Assembly: GCA_001939145.1 (NCBI GenBank)
Contig: LSRX01001095.1
Span: 107,240 to 171,239, forward strand
Direction of reading: 5' to 3'
DNA from: Symbiodinium microadriaticum
Taxonomy: Eukaryota > Sar > Dinophyceae > Suessiales > Symbiodiniaceae
Length of the DNA: 64,000 nucleotides
The number at the start of each line of letters is the position of its first letter. Position 1 is the stretch's first letter. Under the pieces are notes generated by a model. The model did no database searches. It was not told the origin of the DNA and saw only the letters and a program-made list of their open reading frames with translations. The translations under genes were made by a program, and so were the position numbers. Positions 21,695-33,400 of the stretch are shown piece after piece.

Positions 21695-23794
21695 TCACAG
21701 TCCACGGTGACCCTCACTGTCCCATTGTCCGCTCACGCCCTTGCCCTCATTACCCTGTGCCTCATCCCTGGTTTCATCGTGTTGCCCTGCTTCATCCGGA
21801 TTCTCCCCCAACTCCACCACGTCCCATTCTACCAAAGGCGTCAGCCCCAGCCTGACAGCTTCCAGCCCTTCTGCATGTAGCCGTTGGAAGAGTCGGACCC
21901 ACATAGGTCCATAGCGGCGCCTGAGATCGTCACTGGGAAGCACACCATTGACCCACAGCCAGTGTCGAGCTCGAACAGCAGAGAAAGGAACCCTCAGCGG
22001 CAGCTCAAGCGGTTCAGGAGGCTGGTGCACACGATCGTCAGCCATGCCAAGGTCTGGACTCATATCCAGGATCTTCGGTAGCAGGGCCCATACAGCTTCC
22101 AGCCCCCACAACCTCCATTGCTGGAAGAGGGACAGCCACGTCAAGCCGTACTTGTCCAGAATGACATGGTCAGAGGACATGTCCGCCTTCCAGTCTCCAT
22201 ACACCGCCTCAAAGAAGGCAAAAGATCGTCGTGTAGGCCGTCCCTCTCCTTCTCCAGCGACCAGGCCCGACATGGGGGTGAACTGGTCAAGAGTCGGCGC
22301 CACTGGCAAATCCACCGGGCTGTCCTCAGCCTCCGCATCCTGCACAGCTTCCTGTGCAAGGATCAGCTCCATCACCTCCAGCCCAAACTGCTGCTCAATG
22401 TCCTGCTGCGATAGCCGACCTTGTCGCCATTGGTCGAATAGTAGGGAGTACTCTTGGAAATCCAGTAGTCCAAGTGCATCCGGAGGGCTCCCTCTGGTAG
22501 CCGCCACGGTGTCCATATCAGCAGTCCCCGGCTCCGCCGGCTTGTCGTGGGGGACCGCAGGCTCAAAGGGAACGGTAGAAACTTCTGAAGCTGCAGGCTC
22601 CATGAGAGGTGCAACCTGCTGCCTGCTTTCATGTTGCACATGGGGAACTTCTTCCATCCTAGCTCGAATCGTCAAGGAAACAGAGGAACCATCTGAAGGA
22701 ACATCGCATCCCAGTGTTTGCACCATTGCAGGTCGGTCGCCACTCCCGGAGGCAAGTTCCACCGTCAGAATACACCGCCTTTTACAATCCCCTGCCACAC
22801 CTTCGGAGTCTCCACAAGGCCGCCGGAGAGTTCGAGCTGTGACTTCTCTTTCCCACTGCTGGAACTCCTGCGCTTCCTCCGCCAAGTGCCGAACCTCATC
22901 CTCCACCAGTGCCTCGTGGGCTGCCCTGTATCGTTCCTCATCTTCGACTTGCATATGCTGAGCTGCCATGTGCTCTCTTTGCTCCATCTCGTCCTCAAGG
23001 AGCTCCGCCAGAGTGGGCTGGGTGTCGATCTGTTGTGGCCCATGTGCACCATATCCCGGAATGAAGCTCGCCAACTCCATGACCCATCCCTGAAGCCATT
23101 CTCCCGAACCTGCCATCTCACACTGGGCCTCCAGGCAGTCACTGGCCACAGCGACAAGGAGCGCTTGCAGCCGGGACCTCCATTCGCCGGCTCCTCCCAC
23201 AACTCCAGCGGGAAGTGCTTCACGCAGCTTGGCGACATTCCCTTTGCGGATCGACTTCGGCTGTCCCTCTAGTTCTTTGTGGAGGCGAATCAGGGCTCGT
23301 GACCACCTGCGACTGGGGGTGTCACGCCCGTCGCTCTGGAAGAAGCTCTGCATAAGAGCAGAATCGTCCCCTTCCTCCTCGTCAATGTCCACCACATCAT
23401 CATCATCAACCTGGTTCGCCGTCCTCCAGATGGCATGTGACACATCTAGAGATTGCGAAAGCTCCGCCATCAAGTATCTGACCATGGTCACCAGCCCGAC
23501 GGTCATGATCATGAGATTGTGTTCACTCATCGCCCCGAGGTGAACCTGGATATCTCTGAGCGTGTCAGGCGGCAGCCACGAGGATGGCACAACTCCACGA
23601 TCGTTGGGCACCGCGAAGGTCCACCTGTCGAAAAGAAGATACCTCCATAGATTCACTGCCTGGCCCCTGGTGATGGGCTGCTGCAGGTCTGGGACATCCG
23701 GCGAGATGCCCTCCCGAACACCGTAGGTAGGTAGGTCGCCACTGCCCGTCGGACGTTCCCGAAGACGTGTACCCCAGGGTCTAGGCTGTAGGGT
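21695..23794 (-). CDS. Intronless ~700-codon open frame, unrecognised acidic Trp-rich repeat protein
   Basis: The longest real open frame in the window. It is open from just after a stop at 23797-23795 to TGA at 21697-21695. There is no ATG near its start; the first in-frame ATG is at 23530. Translation from GTG at 23656 would give 653 residues, from the ATG 611. An acceptor-like AG near 23670 suggests an unseen upstream exon. Visible features are an aromatic N-terminal segment (NLWRYLLFDRW), an acidic run (DDDDVVDIDEEEGDD), Glu/Gln-rich helices, and near the C-terminus three related units (LFDQWRQGRL; LFQQWRLWGLEAV; LFQRLHAEGLEAV). GC-rich, without heptamers. About 155 bp beyond the stop lies an 11-base run that is A on the coding strand. 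It may belong to a multicopy or mobile-element-associated dinoflagellate family (inference). Confidence 0.7.
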   Translation of the reverse strand, partial: TLQPRPWGTRLRERPTGSGDLPTYGVREGISPDVPDLQQPITRGQAVNLWRYLLFDRWTFAVPNDRGVVPSSWLPPDTLRDIQVHLGAMSEHNLMIMTVGLVTMVRYLMAELSQSLDVSHAIWRTANQVDDDDVVDIDEEEGDDSALMQSFFQSDGRDTPSRRWSRALIRLHKELEGQPKSIRKGNVAKLREALPAGVVGGAGEWRSRLQALLVAVASDCLEAQCEMAGSGEWLQGWVMELASFIPGYGAHGPQQIDTQPTLAELLEDEMEQREHMAAQHMQVEDEERYRAAHEALVEDEVRHLAEEAQEFQQWEREVTARTLRRPCGDSEGVAGDCKRRCILTVELASGSGDRPAMVQTLGCDVPSDGSSVSLTIRARMEEVPHVQHESRQQVAPLMEPAASEVSTVPFEPAVPHDKPAEPGTADMDTVAATRGSPPDALGLLDFQEYSLLFDQWRQGRLSQQDIEQQFGLEVMELILAQEAVQDAEAEDSPVDLPVAPTLDQFTPMSGLVAGEGEGRPTRRSFAFFEAVYGDWKADMSSDHVILDKYGLTWLSLFQQWRLWGLEAVWALLPKILDMSPDLGMADDRVHQPPEPLELPLRVPFSAVRARHWLWVNGVLPSDDLRRRYGPMWVRLFQRLHAEGLEAVRLGLTPLVEWDVVELGENPDEAGQHDETRDEAQGNEGKGVSGQWDSEGHRGL

Positions 23795-24190
23795 TCAGGG
23801 TTTAGGGTTTTAGGGTTTAGGGTTTAGGGTTTAGGGTCTATAGAAATTGTATAGGGTTTGGGTCCGGGGTTTTGACCGAAAGCTGACCGAAACGTGTTGA
23901 GCGGGTTGTGTTTTTTGCTTTTCATTTTTGATTTTGGCACGTTCCGTCCCCGGAACGAAAAGGCGACCCTCAACAGCGATAAGCCCTAGATCTCCCATAC
24001 CTGCACAGCAAACATGCAGGCCCCCCAAAGCATCCCTTTTGTGTGTTGGTGCTTTTAGGACAGCAAGGCCTGAGGCTCTACTCAGGCTGCGCAGGGAATC
24101 CAGGAGCTGAGAGCAGCCTTTATGCATCATCCTAAACCCTAAACCCTAAACCCTAAACCCTAAACCCTAAACCCTAAACCCTAAAAAGTC
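23790..24190. repeat. TTTAGGG and CCCTAAA tracts flanking an exon-like patch
   Basis: Pure TTTAGGG units at 23796-23836 and seven exact CCCTAAA units at 24131-24185, in opposite orientation and about 300 bp apart, bracket the 24008-24130 candidate exon. Confidence 0.7.
24008..24130 (-). CDS. Candidate exon with GTATGG donor
   Basis: Minus frame MHKGCSQLLDSLRSLSRASG, AVLKAPTHKRDALGG, HVCCAG, ending at TGCAG then GTATGG. It could be the last part of the large gene, or an unrelated exon. The heptamer array at 24131-24185 abuts it. Confidence 0.4.
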
Positions 24191-24404
24191 ATGAAGGCCA
24201 GAGGTGTGCGAAACTTCGCAGCTAGGAATCACAGGAACCACTAGCAGCTGTGGCCAAGCTTCTCAGCTCGGGCTTGGTTTGCGTGACCAGGGCTGTTGTT
24301 ATTGTTGTTGCCATCACCTCTCTGACTGCGCTCATTATTCCGATTCTTGCTATCAGCATTCGTAAATGCACTTCGTATGAGATCCTAATGTTCACAGCTG
24401 GGAC

Positions 24405-24484
24405 GCAGCAGGATGTTCATGCAGACAAGCTTGGTGGACACGGAGGGGATCAGCGGGCAAAGCACGATCAAGGCATTGCGCGTC
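24405..24484 (-). CDS. Exon: membrane segment RNALIVLCPLIPS
   Basis: 80 nt starting after TGCCGAG. It reads TRNALIVLCPLIPSVSTKLV then CMNILL. It continues in phase from the RFRPGAE exon. The donor is GT (CTGC then GTCCCA) or GC two bases earlier. This is the most C-terminal exon I can place; minus-strand frames remain open down to about 24230 (GIMSAVREVMATTITTALVT), which may be a further exon. Confidence 0.74.
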
Positions 24485-27400
24485 CTCGGCAAACTGGGGT
24501 TGTCGGGCTTCAGGTTCCGGGTTTGCGGTTTAGGGCTTGCTTCGGGATTACTGTAGGGGCCTCAATATGCAGAATAGGGTTTTAGGGTTCATGAAAAATA
24601 GTACAATCATACTACGGAACCCTAAGGAAACTCTAGACAGCTAAGCTTGCGGAGCTCTGGGACCGGAGAGGTTGCGGGATTCAAGCTTAAGAACCCTTTG
24701 TGAGCCTATGTGATCCCCACAAGGGGGTTTCGGGTTTGGGATTTAGGGTTTAGGGGTTTGGGACCGCCAAAAGGACACTCTAGTTGCAGGGAACCACCCA
24801 CACGGCTCTTCTGTAGCACAAGCGTGCTGATAGCTTGTGAAATCCCTGGTCAGTTTCTATGCAGTTGAAGTGCACAGAGTTTCGGGTTTAGGGTTTTCTC
24901 CTTGTTACCTGTATCAATAACAGTGGTGCGATTTACTGGGAACCCGAAACACTCTAACTCCCTTTCCAGGTATTCCCAGACCCCAACACCCTACTTCAGC
25001 TCAGCCCTGTCGCGTTCGGGGATTGGGGCTTGGGGCTTCAGGCCTTATTTGGAGGTTCAAGATGAAAAATTTCGATTCACGGCTGACCGTTACCATTAAC
25101 TCGTCAACCCCGAATACATTAAAGCTGTCAAACCTTCCTGAACCCTAAAACCAAATAGAACCCTAATTGAACCCTTATGCAAGCCCTGCGGAACCCTGTC
25201 ACACAGCCTGGAAGCCTTATAGAACATGCGTAAACCGTTAACCTCTTTATCGAAGCCCGAAAGAACCCTTGTACAAATTCCTAGAAGACCGCAATAAAGC
25301 CCCACCCAGGGGCAGATACAGCACAGAGAAGATTTCAGCCCCTGGACGGAAGCGGATATACCTCAGCTGCCGGTTCGGGGCTTTGGGTTCTGGGCTTAAC
25401 ATCCTTCCAAAAGCAAAGTGAACAAACCCTGATACAACTGACAATACCCAAAAAAACGTTTACAAAACTCAATAATATGGAGCACCACAAGCCCAAAAGA
25501 ATTGCCAAAACACCTTGTAGTGCACCCATGGCACAGGAAGAACCCGTATACAACCCACTACAAAAGAACAAACGGTACCCATATAACCCGTACAAGCTAG
25601 CCCACGGCACAGAAAAGAGCCTACTATAAACCCCCATGATGAACAAGACAGAACAAAACAGATACAAAACCCAATAAACCCTAAATCCCAACCATTACAA
25701 TCCCTGGACTAAATTAGCCCCCAAGGAGCAGGAAAGAGCAGGCACGAACGAAGCGCACATCGGCTTCTTGGAGTCGTCTTGGAAGCTCGACGAGCGTCAC
25801 CCACCTTGCTGTCTATACTTTTCTGTGCCGTAGGGTTAGGGCTTAGGGTCTACATTTTACTCTACTGTACTAAACTATGCTGTCCGATACTATCCTATGC
25901 TGTCCCATGCCATGCCATGCTATACTACACCGTCCTATTCTACCCTATGCTATCCTCTACGCTGCTGAGCTGTGCCATGCCATGCCAGGGCACGCCAGGC
26001 CATGCCACGCGATGCTACTCTGCTATGGGATGCGATGCTGTTCTATATCATGCTAGACTGACTATATGGTACTGTACTAGACGGTACTATACGATACCAT
26101 AATCTAAACCCTAAACCCCAACCAGACTCTTTGAGCCTCTGCTAAAGATGCTATACGATACTTCGAAGCGCCAGCCGGGCCGCGTGCAAATCACCAGGAA
26201 GGAGATCGGCATCAGGGTCGCCTTATCTATCTACGCAAGGCTTCTGAGGGTTTTGGGTTTAGGGCTCAGAGATTAGGGCTGAAGGCTTAGGGTTTGGGAC
26301 TGAGGGGCTTGGGTTTATGGTGTTTGTTGGGCTTAAGGCTTGGGGTTGATTTGGGGTTTGTTGGTGCCAAGGGCCTAGGGTTTAGCGTTCAAGGTTGCTC
26401 AGGGAATCCGCAGAAAACAGCACAAGAAACCCTAAACCCTAAACCCGGCACGCTTTCTAGGTAAACTGCGACAATGGACCCGAATCTGCCCCGGCCACTA
26501 ACTAAACCCAAAAGCACAACGAAGGATATACTCTTTCCTGCGCAGTTGACCCTAAACCGCAACGATGGGTGTGTTCCATGCTGAGTGTATGAACCTGAAC
26601 CCTGATTCTAGAGATTTGGATATGGATCCTTAAACCACGTTTGGAGTTTAGGGCTTCGGATTCAGGTAGAACCCTAAATTAAAGCGGCCTTGTTAGAAAA
26701 ACCTGAAAATGACGCTACCCCTGAAATGCGCGTGAAACCCCGGTATCGAACCTTCTAAGTTCCTTGACTTTGAAACATACAAGTCGGTCATGAAACTACA
26801 AGACCCTTCTAATTACGCTTTAAGCCACCTCCCAAAAGGGCCCTTCAGAGCACAAGCCCCTCCAACGATTGCAATCCTTCTCCCGTGCTCACCATCTGCG
26901 TAGAGCTTTCTATGACTACAAACCAGTCTGGCTTCTTGGCCACGACAGGGTTGTTGCCATGGTTCAGGGTCACCATGAAGGGTTGTTGAATGCGACTGGA
27001 CTCGAAGATCATCCACTCGCCAGAGTGCGAGTTCTGCACTGGGCAATGCATCATCCTCATCTCACTGTTGACTGCCGCGTACAAGGTGGCATTGATGGCG
27101 TCTGTCCTGATGGATTCTTGACAAGACCAACTTGATCCGACAATGTCATCACGATTCGCAAAGCGGCCATTTTGGCGGACAAAAGGTGTTAATGAATCAC
27201 TGCAATGAATCCCTACAAAAGAATGCAAGGTTTGGGGGTTAAGCGTTCTTTAAAGTTAGAGTCTAGGGGGTCTAGGGGTTCGGATAAATCACTACACGGC
27301 TCAGGGTTTAATGTAGGGCCTTAATAATTAGAATAGGGTTTTGGGGCTTCCTTATTATAATTACAGAATAATGGGCCCCAAACCCTATTCTAATCAGGGT

Positions 27401-30400
27401 TTGGACTTTAGGGTTTGCAGCTATTGCTGCCGGTACTACTTTGCAACTCGTGTCCACCGTGAAAAACCCGATATTGCGGGTGTAGGGTTTCGGCTTGCAT
27501 GTGGGAAGGTCGTTTTCATGCATGGCACGCACTTCTTGTATAGAGTACTTGGAGGTTCAGGGTCGTTCTAAGTGGGGTCATAAGTCCCCTAATATGGGCT
27601 ATACCTAAAGTTACCCTAACCCTAAACCCTAAACTTTAAACCATGATCACAACAAATGAAACTCAAAGGAGAGTGGCCCTGTTCTGATCCTCTAGGCTTA
27701 CCCACGCATCCCACAACCCGAACCACAAAGTAGAACATGGCAGCAATATAGGGGGCTTAATAATTGGAATATGGTTTTGGGGCCCATTGTACTATATATA
27801 TTGGTAATTATGCAGGCCCCTACATTCGAAACTGCTGGCCTTTTTCATGCAGCTCCCTACCCAGGACCCGAAAGTTCGGGCATTGTGGGGTTTGCGATTT
27901 AGGGCTTGGGGTTTAGGGTTTAGGGCTTAGGGTTTAGAGTCGAGGGTTTAGGGTGCTTATTTTGAAGCTTGGCTGAGGGTTTAGGGTTTAGGGTTTAGGG
28001 CTGAGGGATCTCCAGCCAGAAGGCAACTCCGCCGATAATGCTCATGTGCAGATGCTCGTCCTCAGACGAAGATCTTTACGGTGCGAAGTAGTCCAGAAAA
28101 GTATGGCATGGCATGGTGTGCTATAGCACAATCTGAGATAGCACAATATAGCATAAACCCTAAACCCTAAACCCTAAACCCCGAACCTTAAACCTTAAAC
28201 CCCAAACCCTCAACCCAAAACCCTAGAACTCGGGAACCGCTTGGGGCCTGGGCTTCGGAGAGCGTTTCAGAGACCATGGCTGAGTACTTAGGACTTCAGA
28301 AATTTAGGCCTTGAGGCTTTTTTGGGGTTTAGGGCTCAGGGTTTAAAGGGTTTAGGGTTTAGGGTTTAGGGCTCAGGGTTTAAAGGGTTTAAAGGGTTTA
28401 GGGTTTAGCGGCTTAGGGTTTAGGGTTTAGCGTTCGGGGTTTACGGTTTAGGGTTCAGGGTCTAGGGGTTTAGGGTTCGGGGTTCAAGATTTTGGTTGTG
28501 TTCTTACTTAGGCTGGCTCAGAGCAGCTTCACGACTTCGGGCTGTCACGGGCCTGGGACTTGGGATAATCGTTGCCTTTACGATACCACCAAAATCGTGA
28601 CATAAATTGTTACATCCTAGGACCAGTTCTAACTGGCATACGATGTATGCTGTATAAGTACGACCTATAAGAAGATGTTCTAGCCGGACACTAGGTTCGG
28701 GACTGCCGTCCAACAATCCCAAACTTCCGAATGGATTTAGGGTTTAGGGTTTAGGGTTCAGGGTTCAGGGTTCAGGGTTTAGGGTTTAGAATTTAGGGTT
28801 TAGGGTTTAGGGCTTAAGGTTTAGAGTTTAGTGGTTGGGGTTTAGGGTTTAGAGATTAGGGTTGGGGTTTAGGGTTTAGGGACTTCTGAACCAGGAACAA
28901 AAACAACGAGCCTTGGAGCAAACAAAGCCTGCGAAGCCCCAAAGCAAAGCAAAATGCCGTGAAGCACCCCGACCCCGTAATATATAGGCTTGCATAATCC
29001 GCAGGACTACCACCTTGTAGACCCCATATCCAGAACTAGACAACAATATGCCGTAATGCATTCCGAAACCCTAAACCCTAAACCGTACACCCTAAACGCT
29101 AAACCCTACGCCAATCGTTCAGGCCCTGGCCTTACGCTTTCCCATGGGCCCCTCAACCCCAGTCCTGCCCATCGCAAAACACGGTGTGGTATTCTTGAAC
29201 CGTGGACCTCCGGAGTAGTTCAGAGCTTCCCTAAACCCTAAACCCTAAACCCTTCAGAGTTTTAAGCGGATTTTGGGGGGCGTAGGTCTCTTCTTGCGAT
29301 GTGAGCTTCGAGGTTTAGGGATTTAGGCTTTTGGGCACTAGGGCCTTTTTTGGGTTTAGGGTTTAGGCTGTTGGGATTAAGGGTTTAGGCGTTTGGGTTT
29401 AGGGTGTAGCCTTTTGGGCTTTAGGGCCTTTTTGGGTGTTAAGATCGAAGTCTCAAACGCGGAGTTCGGCTCTCTTTCGTCTATCCAGGAGCCTCCAGAT
29501 TCGGGGTAGCACCCAGAGGTCCCAGTAGCCACTTACTTAAGGCATGTGGGTTTAGGGCTTCGGGTTTAGGGTTTTTAGGGTTTTCGGGTTTGGGGTCTAG
29601 GGTTTGGGGCTTGGGACCTTTGCTATGGTTTAAAGGCATATTCCTTAGTAAAGGGTTGTTGGGATCTCCGGGCAGTTGCTTCACACTCTACTCGGCTTGT
29701 GACCTTGAACCGCGTGTCCTAAGATGATATCGCTGCTTCCTGAGGCTCTATACTCCATACCCTGTACTACCCTATACTGAGGCTCTATACCCTAATTATA
29801 TATGGTTGCACCAAATTAAAACACTGGGTTTCGGGATTCAGGCTTTTTCGGTTTGGGGTTGGGTGGCAAACTTGCGCCGCCCCAAACACGCCGACTTGCG
29901 CAACAAAACTCCGGTTCATGGTAAAACCCTAAACCCCTAAACCCCGAAACCCCTTAAACCCTAAACCCCTAAACCCCTAAAACCCTTAAACCCCCCAGAG
30001 AAAGCAGCCAAGTCCTGGTAACTTCATGCCCCAACCCTGGGCCTGGAGAGACGCAAGCCCCGAGGCCTGCAGGAAGCCATGAAAAAACCATGCAAGGATC
30101 GCTGAAAACCCTCCTGAAGCCAAAGACCTATCGCCTCAAGACGGCCAAAAGAGACCCCGGTGCGAGACCCCGAAACTTCAAAGCAAAACTCCAAAACCTT
30201 CGGCCGTCGAAGACGCTGGGCCTCCCGTTGGGGTGGTAGTTGCACTGGAAGGGGGCCAGAATGGCAGTGAAGACGGAGATGTAGAAGATCCTGGGCAATA
30301 TTTGGGGGTTTAGGGTTTCGGGTTCAGGAGTTTAGGGTTTAGGGTTAGGGTTCAGGGGTTTAGGGTTTGGGGGTTTAGGGGTTTGGGGGTTTAGAGTTCC

Positions 30401-33400
30401 CGTCAAGGCTGTAGCAGGGCTCTACTAGGGTTACATGTCGGGCTTAGGGTTCAGCGGATCCCCAGGATCAAAGCGCGGTGGGGGGGGTTCCCGGCTGCTC
30501 GTTCCTTCTATGGTCCCCTCGGAAAAAAGGCACGGGTTGGTTGGGTTCAGGTGGGGCCTCGGTTCCCTATACCCTAAAGCCTAAACCCCTAAACCCCTAA
30601 ACCCCTCAACCCCTTAAACCCCTTAAACCCCTAAACCCTAAACCTTAAACCCCTTAAACCCTAGGCCCTAAACCTAAACCCCCAAACCCTAACACCTGAA
30701 CCCTAGAATCCCTTAAGTCCTAAGCCCTAAACCCTAAGCCCTACTCCAGACCACCAGTCCTGAGGTCCTGGACTAAGGCAACGTCTTGTGGTAACCTGAT
30801 AGACCCCTACTTGGAGCACCCTGGTAGCACCCTGAACCCTAAACCCCTTCGGGTTTAGGGTTTTGAGTTTAGGGTTTCGGGTTTAGGGTTTCGGGTCTAG
30901 GGTTTAGGGTTTATAGAAACCTTAGAGGGGCTATCCATAGCATGCTGGAGACTCAGAAGCTCGGCGGTCCTCTCAGAGCTCAACTTCATCGTGGAAACTA
31001 GGGAAAAGTTAGGGTTTAGAGCTTAGGGTTTAGGGTTTAGGGGGTTATAGGGTTCCAGGGAAATGCATCGAAGTCTGCAGCCCAAAGCCGCAAAGCGCAG
31101 AACCCGCCAGCCTTGCAACGCCTGAGCCCTTGGGGTGAAATAACTGCACGAGCACTCAGCTGCTTGACGTAGTACTGCCAAACCCCTTCAGGTGGAGAAC
31201 GAAGCTGCTAGTACTCAGCATTCAGTCGTAGACCCAAAAACACAGGGTTTTCGGGTATGTTGTACCAGTGCTTCATTAGGAGAAACTTGCGGGTGTTGCT
31301 TTTACTCAAACGGGCGCCGTGCTGCTTGTCCCCTTATCCTAAATCGCGCATGGTACCCCAGATAGACGCTTACGTGGAACTTAGGGCTTAGGGTTTAGGG
31401 TTTAGAACCCCTTACTCTCTGGTGTGAATTGGGCCGTGGGGCAGAAACAAAGAGCCGATTGTCCGCAGCAGCTGACCTCTGCTGCAAGCAGCTTAAGGCT
31501 ATAAGACCTACTTGGAGGTCCATGGGTAGTTAAGTAGTTCTGAGTCCCCTAGTATATGTCATAACTATAGTTGCCCCCCTACCTATAAGTCCCCACTCAT
31601 GACTAGACATGAACCTCCAATTAGACCCTAAACCCTAAAAGAACCCTGAAAGGAACCTAACTAGCCATTACGAATATAGGGGCCTTACTAACTCGAACAG
31701 GGTGTTCAGGCCCATGATACAGCAAATATAATGAGGCACCACCAAACCCTATGATATATCACGGACCCTCAGGACCACAGGAGGAGGATGGACCCTCCAG
31801 AATGTAAGGCCTGAAAGAAGCCTAGGGGGTTTAGAGTTTGTAGGGTTCAGGGTTTGGGTTTTCAGGGGTTTAGGGCTTCAGGGCTTAGGGTTTTAGGGCT
31901 TAGGGTTTAGGGGCTTAGGGGCTTACGGTTTAGGGGGAGAAGCTTGCGGTTTGCTGCTCAAGGGCCGTGTACGGCCTGGGGTCCAGGGGCTCCCATCCCC
32001 GCAGACACTTGTAGTAGGGTTTAGCGTTTAGGGTTTAGGGTTTAGGGTTTAGGGTTTAGGGTTTAGGGTTGTTGTCTCGGGGTAGTAGCAGCTGCAGCAG
32101 CAAATTCAGTAGCACCAGTAGCGGTAGCAGTCTGAGCAAGGAGAAGAAGAACAACCCTCCTGCACCCTAAACCCTGAGCCCCACACCCTAAATAAACCCG
32201 AAACCCTGAACCCTAAACCCTGAACCCTGAACCCTAAACCCTGAACCCCTAAACCCTAAATCCTGAACCCTTACTTCATGGATCGAGGGGCTGATTTCCA
32301 GATCGCCCTTCCTCAGATTTCCCTTGAGCAACAGATTGACACCATGCCTCGCTTGGTTGCACAGTTAGGGGGTTTAGGGTTTAGGAATGATAAGGACTTC
32401 TTTGACAAGTTTATGTGACAGCTTGGGGCTTCGGTTGTTTAGGCTGTTCATGAAGCCAGAAATCACGAACCCTAAGCCCTAAGCCCTAAACCCTAAATCC
32501 TAAAGTCTAAATCCATGACCCTCTCCTTCACACGTGTATTTGTATATTATTAAAACCCTATGGACTTTTTGGCCAAATCCCCCCCCCCCCGATGTTCTAA
32601 GTCTCGGGTCTAGGGTTTGGGTGTAGGGACGTTGGGTTTAGGGGTTCGCTTGGGGATTAGGGGTGAAGGGTTTAGGGTTTAGGGGCAAGTAAGGTTTAGA
32701 TCCCCTGAAACACAGCACTTGTCACTCTGCTTATGATGATCGCAAAGCAGGGCCCGCGGTAGGGGTGAGGACTTTTGCTCGATATCAGCTGCACGGCTTG
32801 CAGTCTGGGGTGTACGAGCGTTATGGAAAGCCGATCTCGCGGGGGTGAGGGCAGCATATGACCTGGAAAGTATCTGCCTAACTGCATGTATGTATGTATG
32901 TATATATATATATATATATGCGGGTACACGCACATATGTGTGTACACAAAGAAACTACATGTCCATGTATGTTTCAAGCTCTGGCCGTCTGGAACAGAAA
33001 CCCTCAGGCTTATTCCAATCAGCCACTGTTGGGGAATCCTGCTTGTAGATTTTTGGCTCCTGTCAACAAATTAGCTTGACCAAAGCATCATCGCTCTCTC
33101 CAAAACCGCCTGTGTCATATGTAGACAGCCGTCTCAATGCCGTGAAGAATCTCATTGTAGAGCCGTTGCTGGGCTAGATGTCCGAAGTGTCAAGACACGT
33201 AACAGGGGGTCTCCGGCGTGCTTTCTATCAAGCTTACACATACGCAGGCAAACACGCGCCGGCAGCATGAAACCCCAAACCCTAAACCCCACCAACTCTT
33301 GAGGCCGTCATATCAGGGTTCGACGTAGGAATCTCAGGCGGTAACTGGAAACTGCTCATGCATCACATTGAGTCACGAAGTCCAGGGCTCAGGCTTTAGG

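Larger units (their letters stand above)
31220..32700. repeat. Heptamer-rich intron with two MITE-like elements
   Basis: Includes the family 2 and family 1 copies below, a pure TTTAGGG run (32017-32070) and CCCTAAA/CCCTGAA (32160-32275). No supported exon. Confidence 0.6.

Noticed and set aside
21948..22961. 337-codon plus frame opposite the 653-residue frame
   Set aside because: Ser/Arg-rich complement of a GC-rich coding strand; shorter and with no structure of its own.
24250..24585. 111-codon plus frame with a hydrophobic stretch (VVIVVAITSLTALIIPILAI)
   Set aside because: It is antisense to minus frames that include the RNALIVLCPLIPS exon, which joins its neighbours in phase; the hydrophobicity is probably a shadow.
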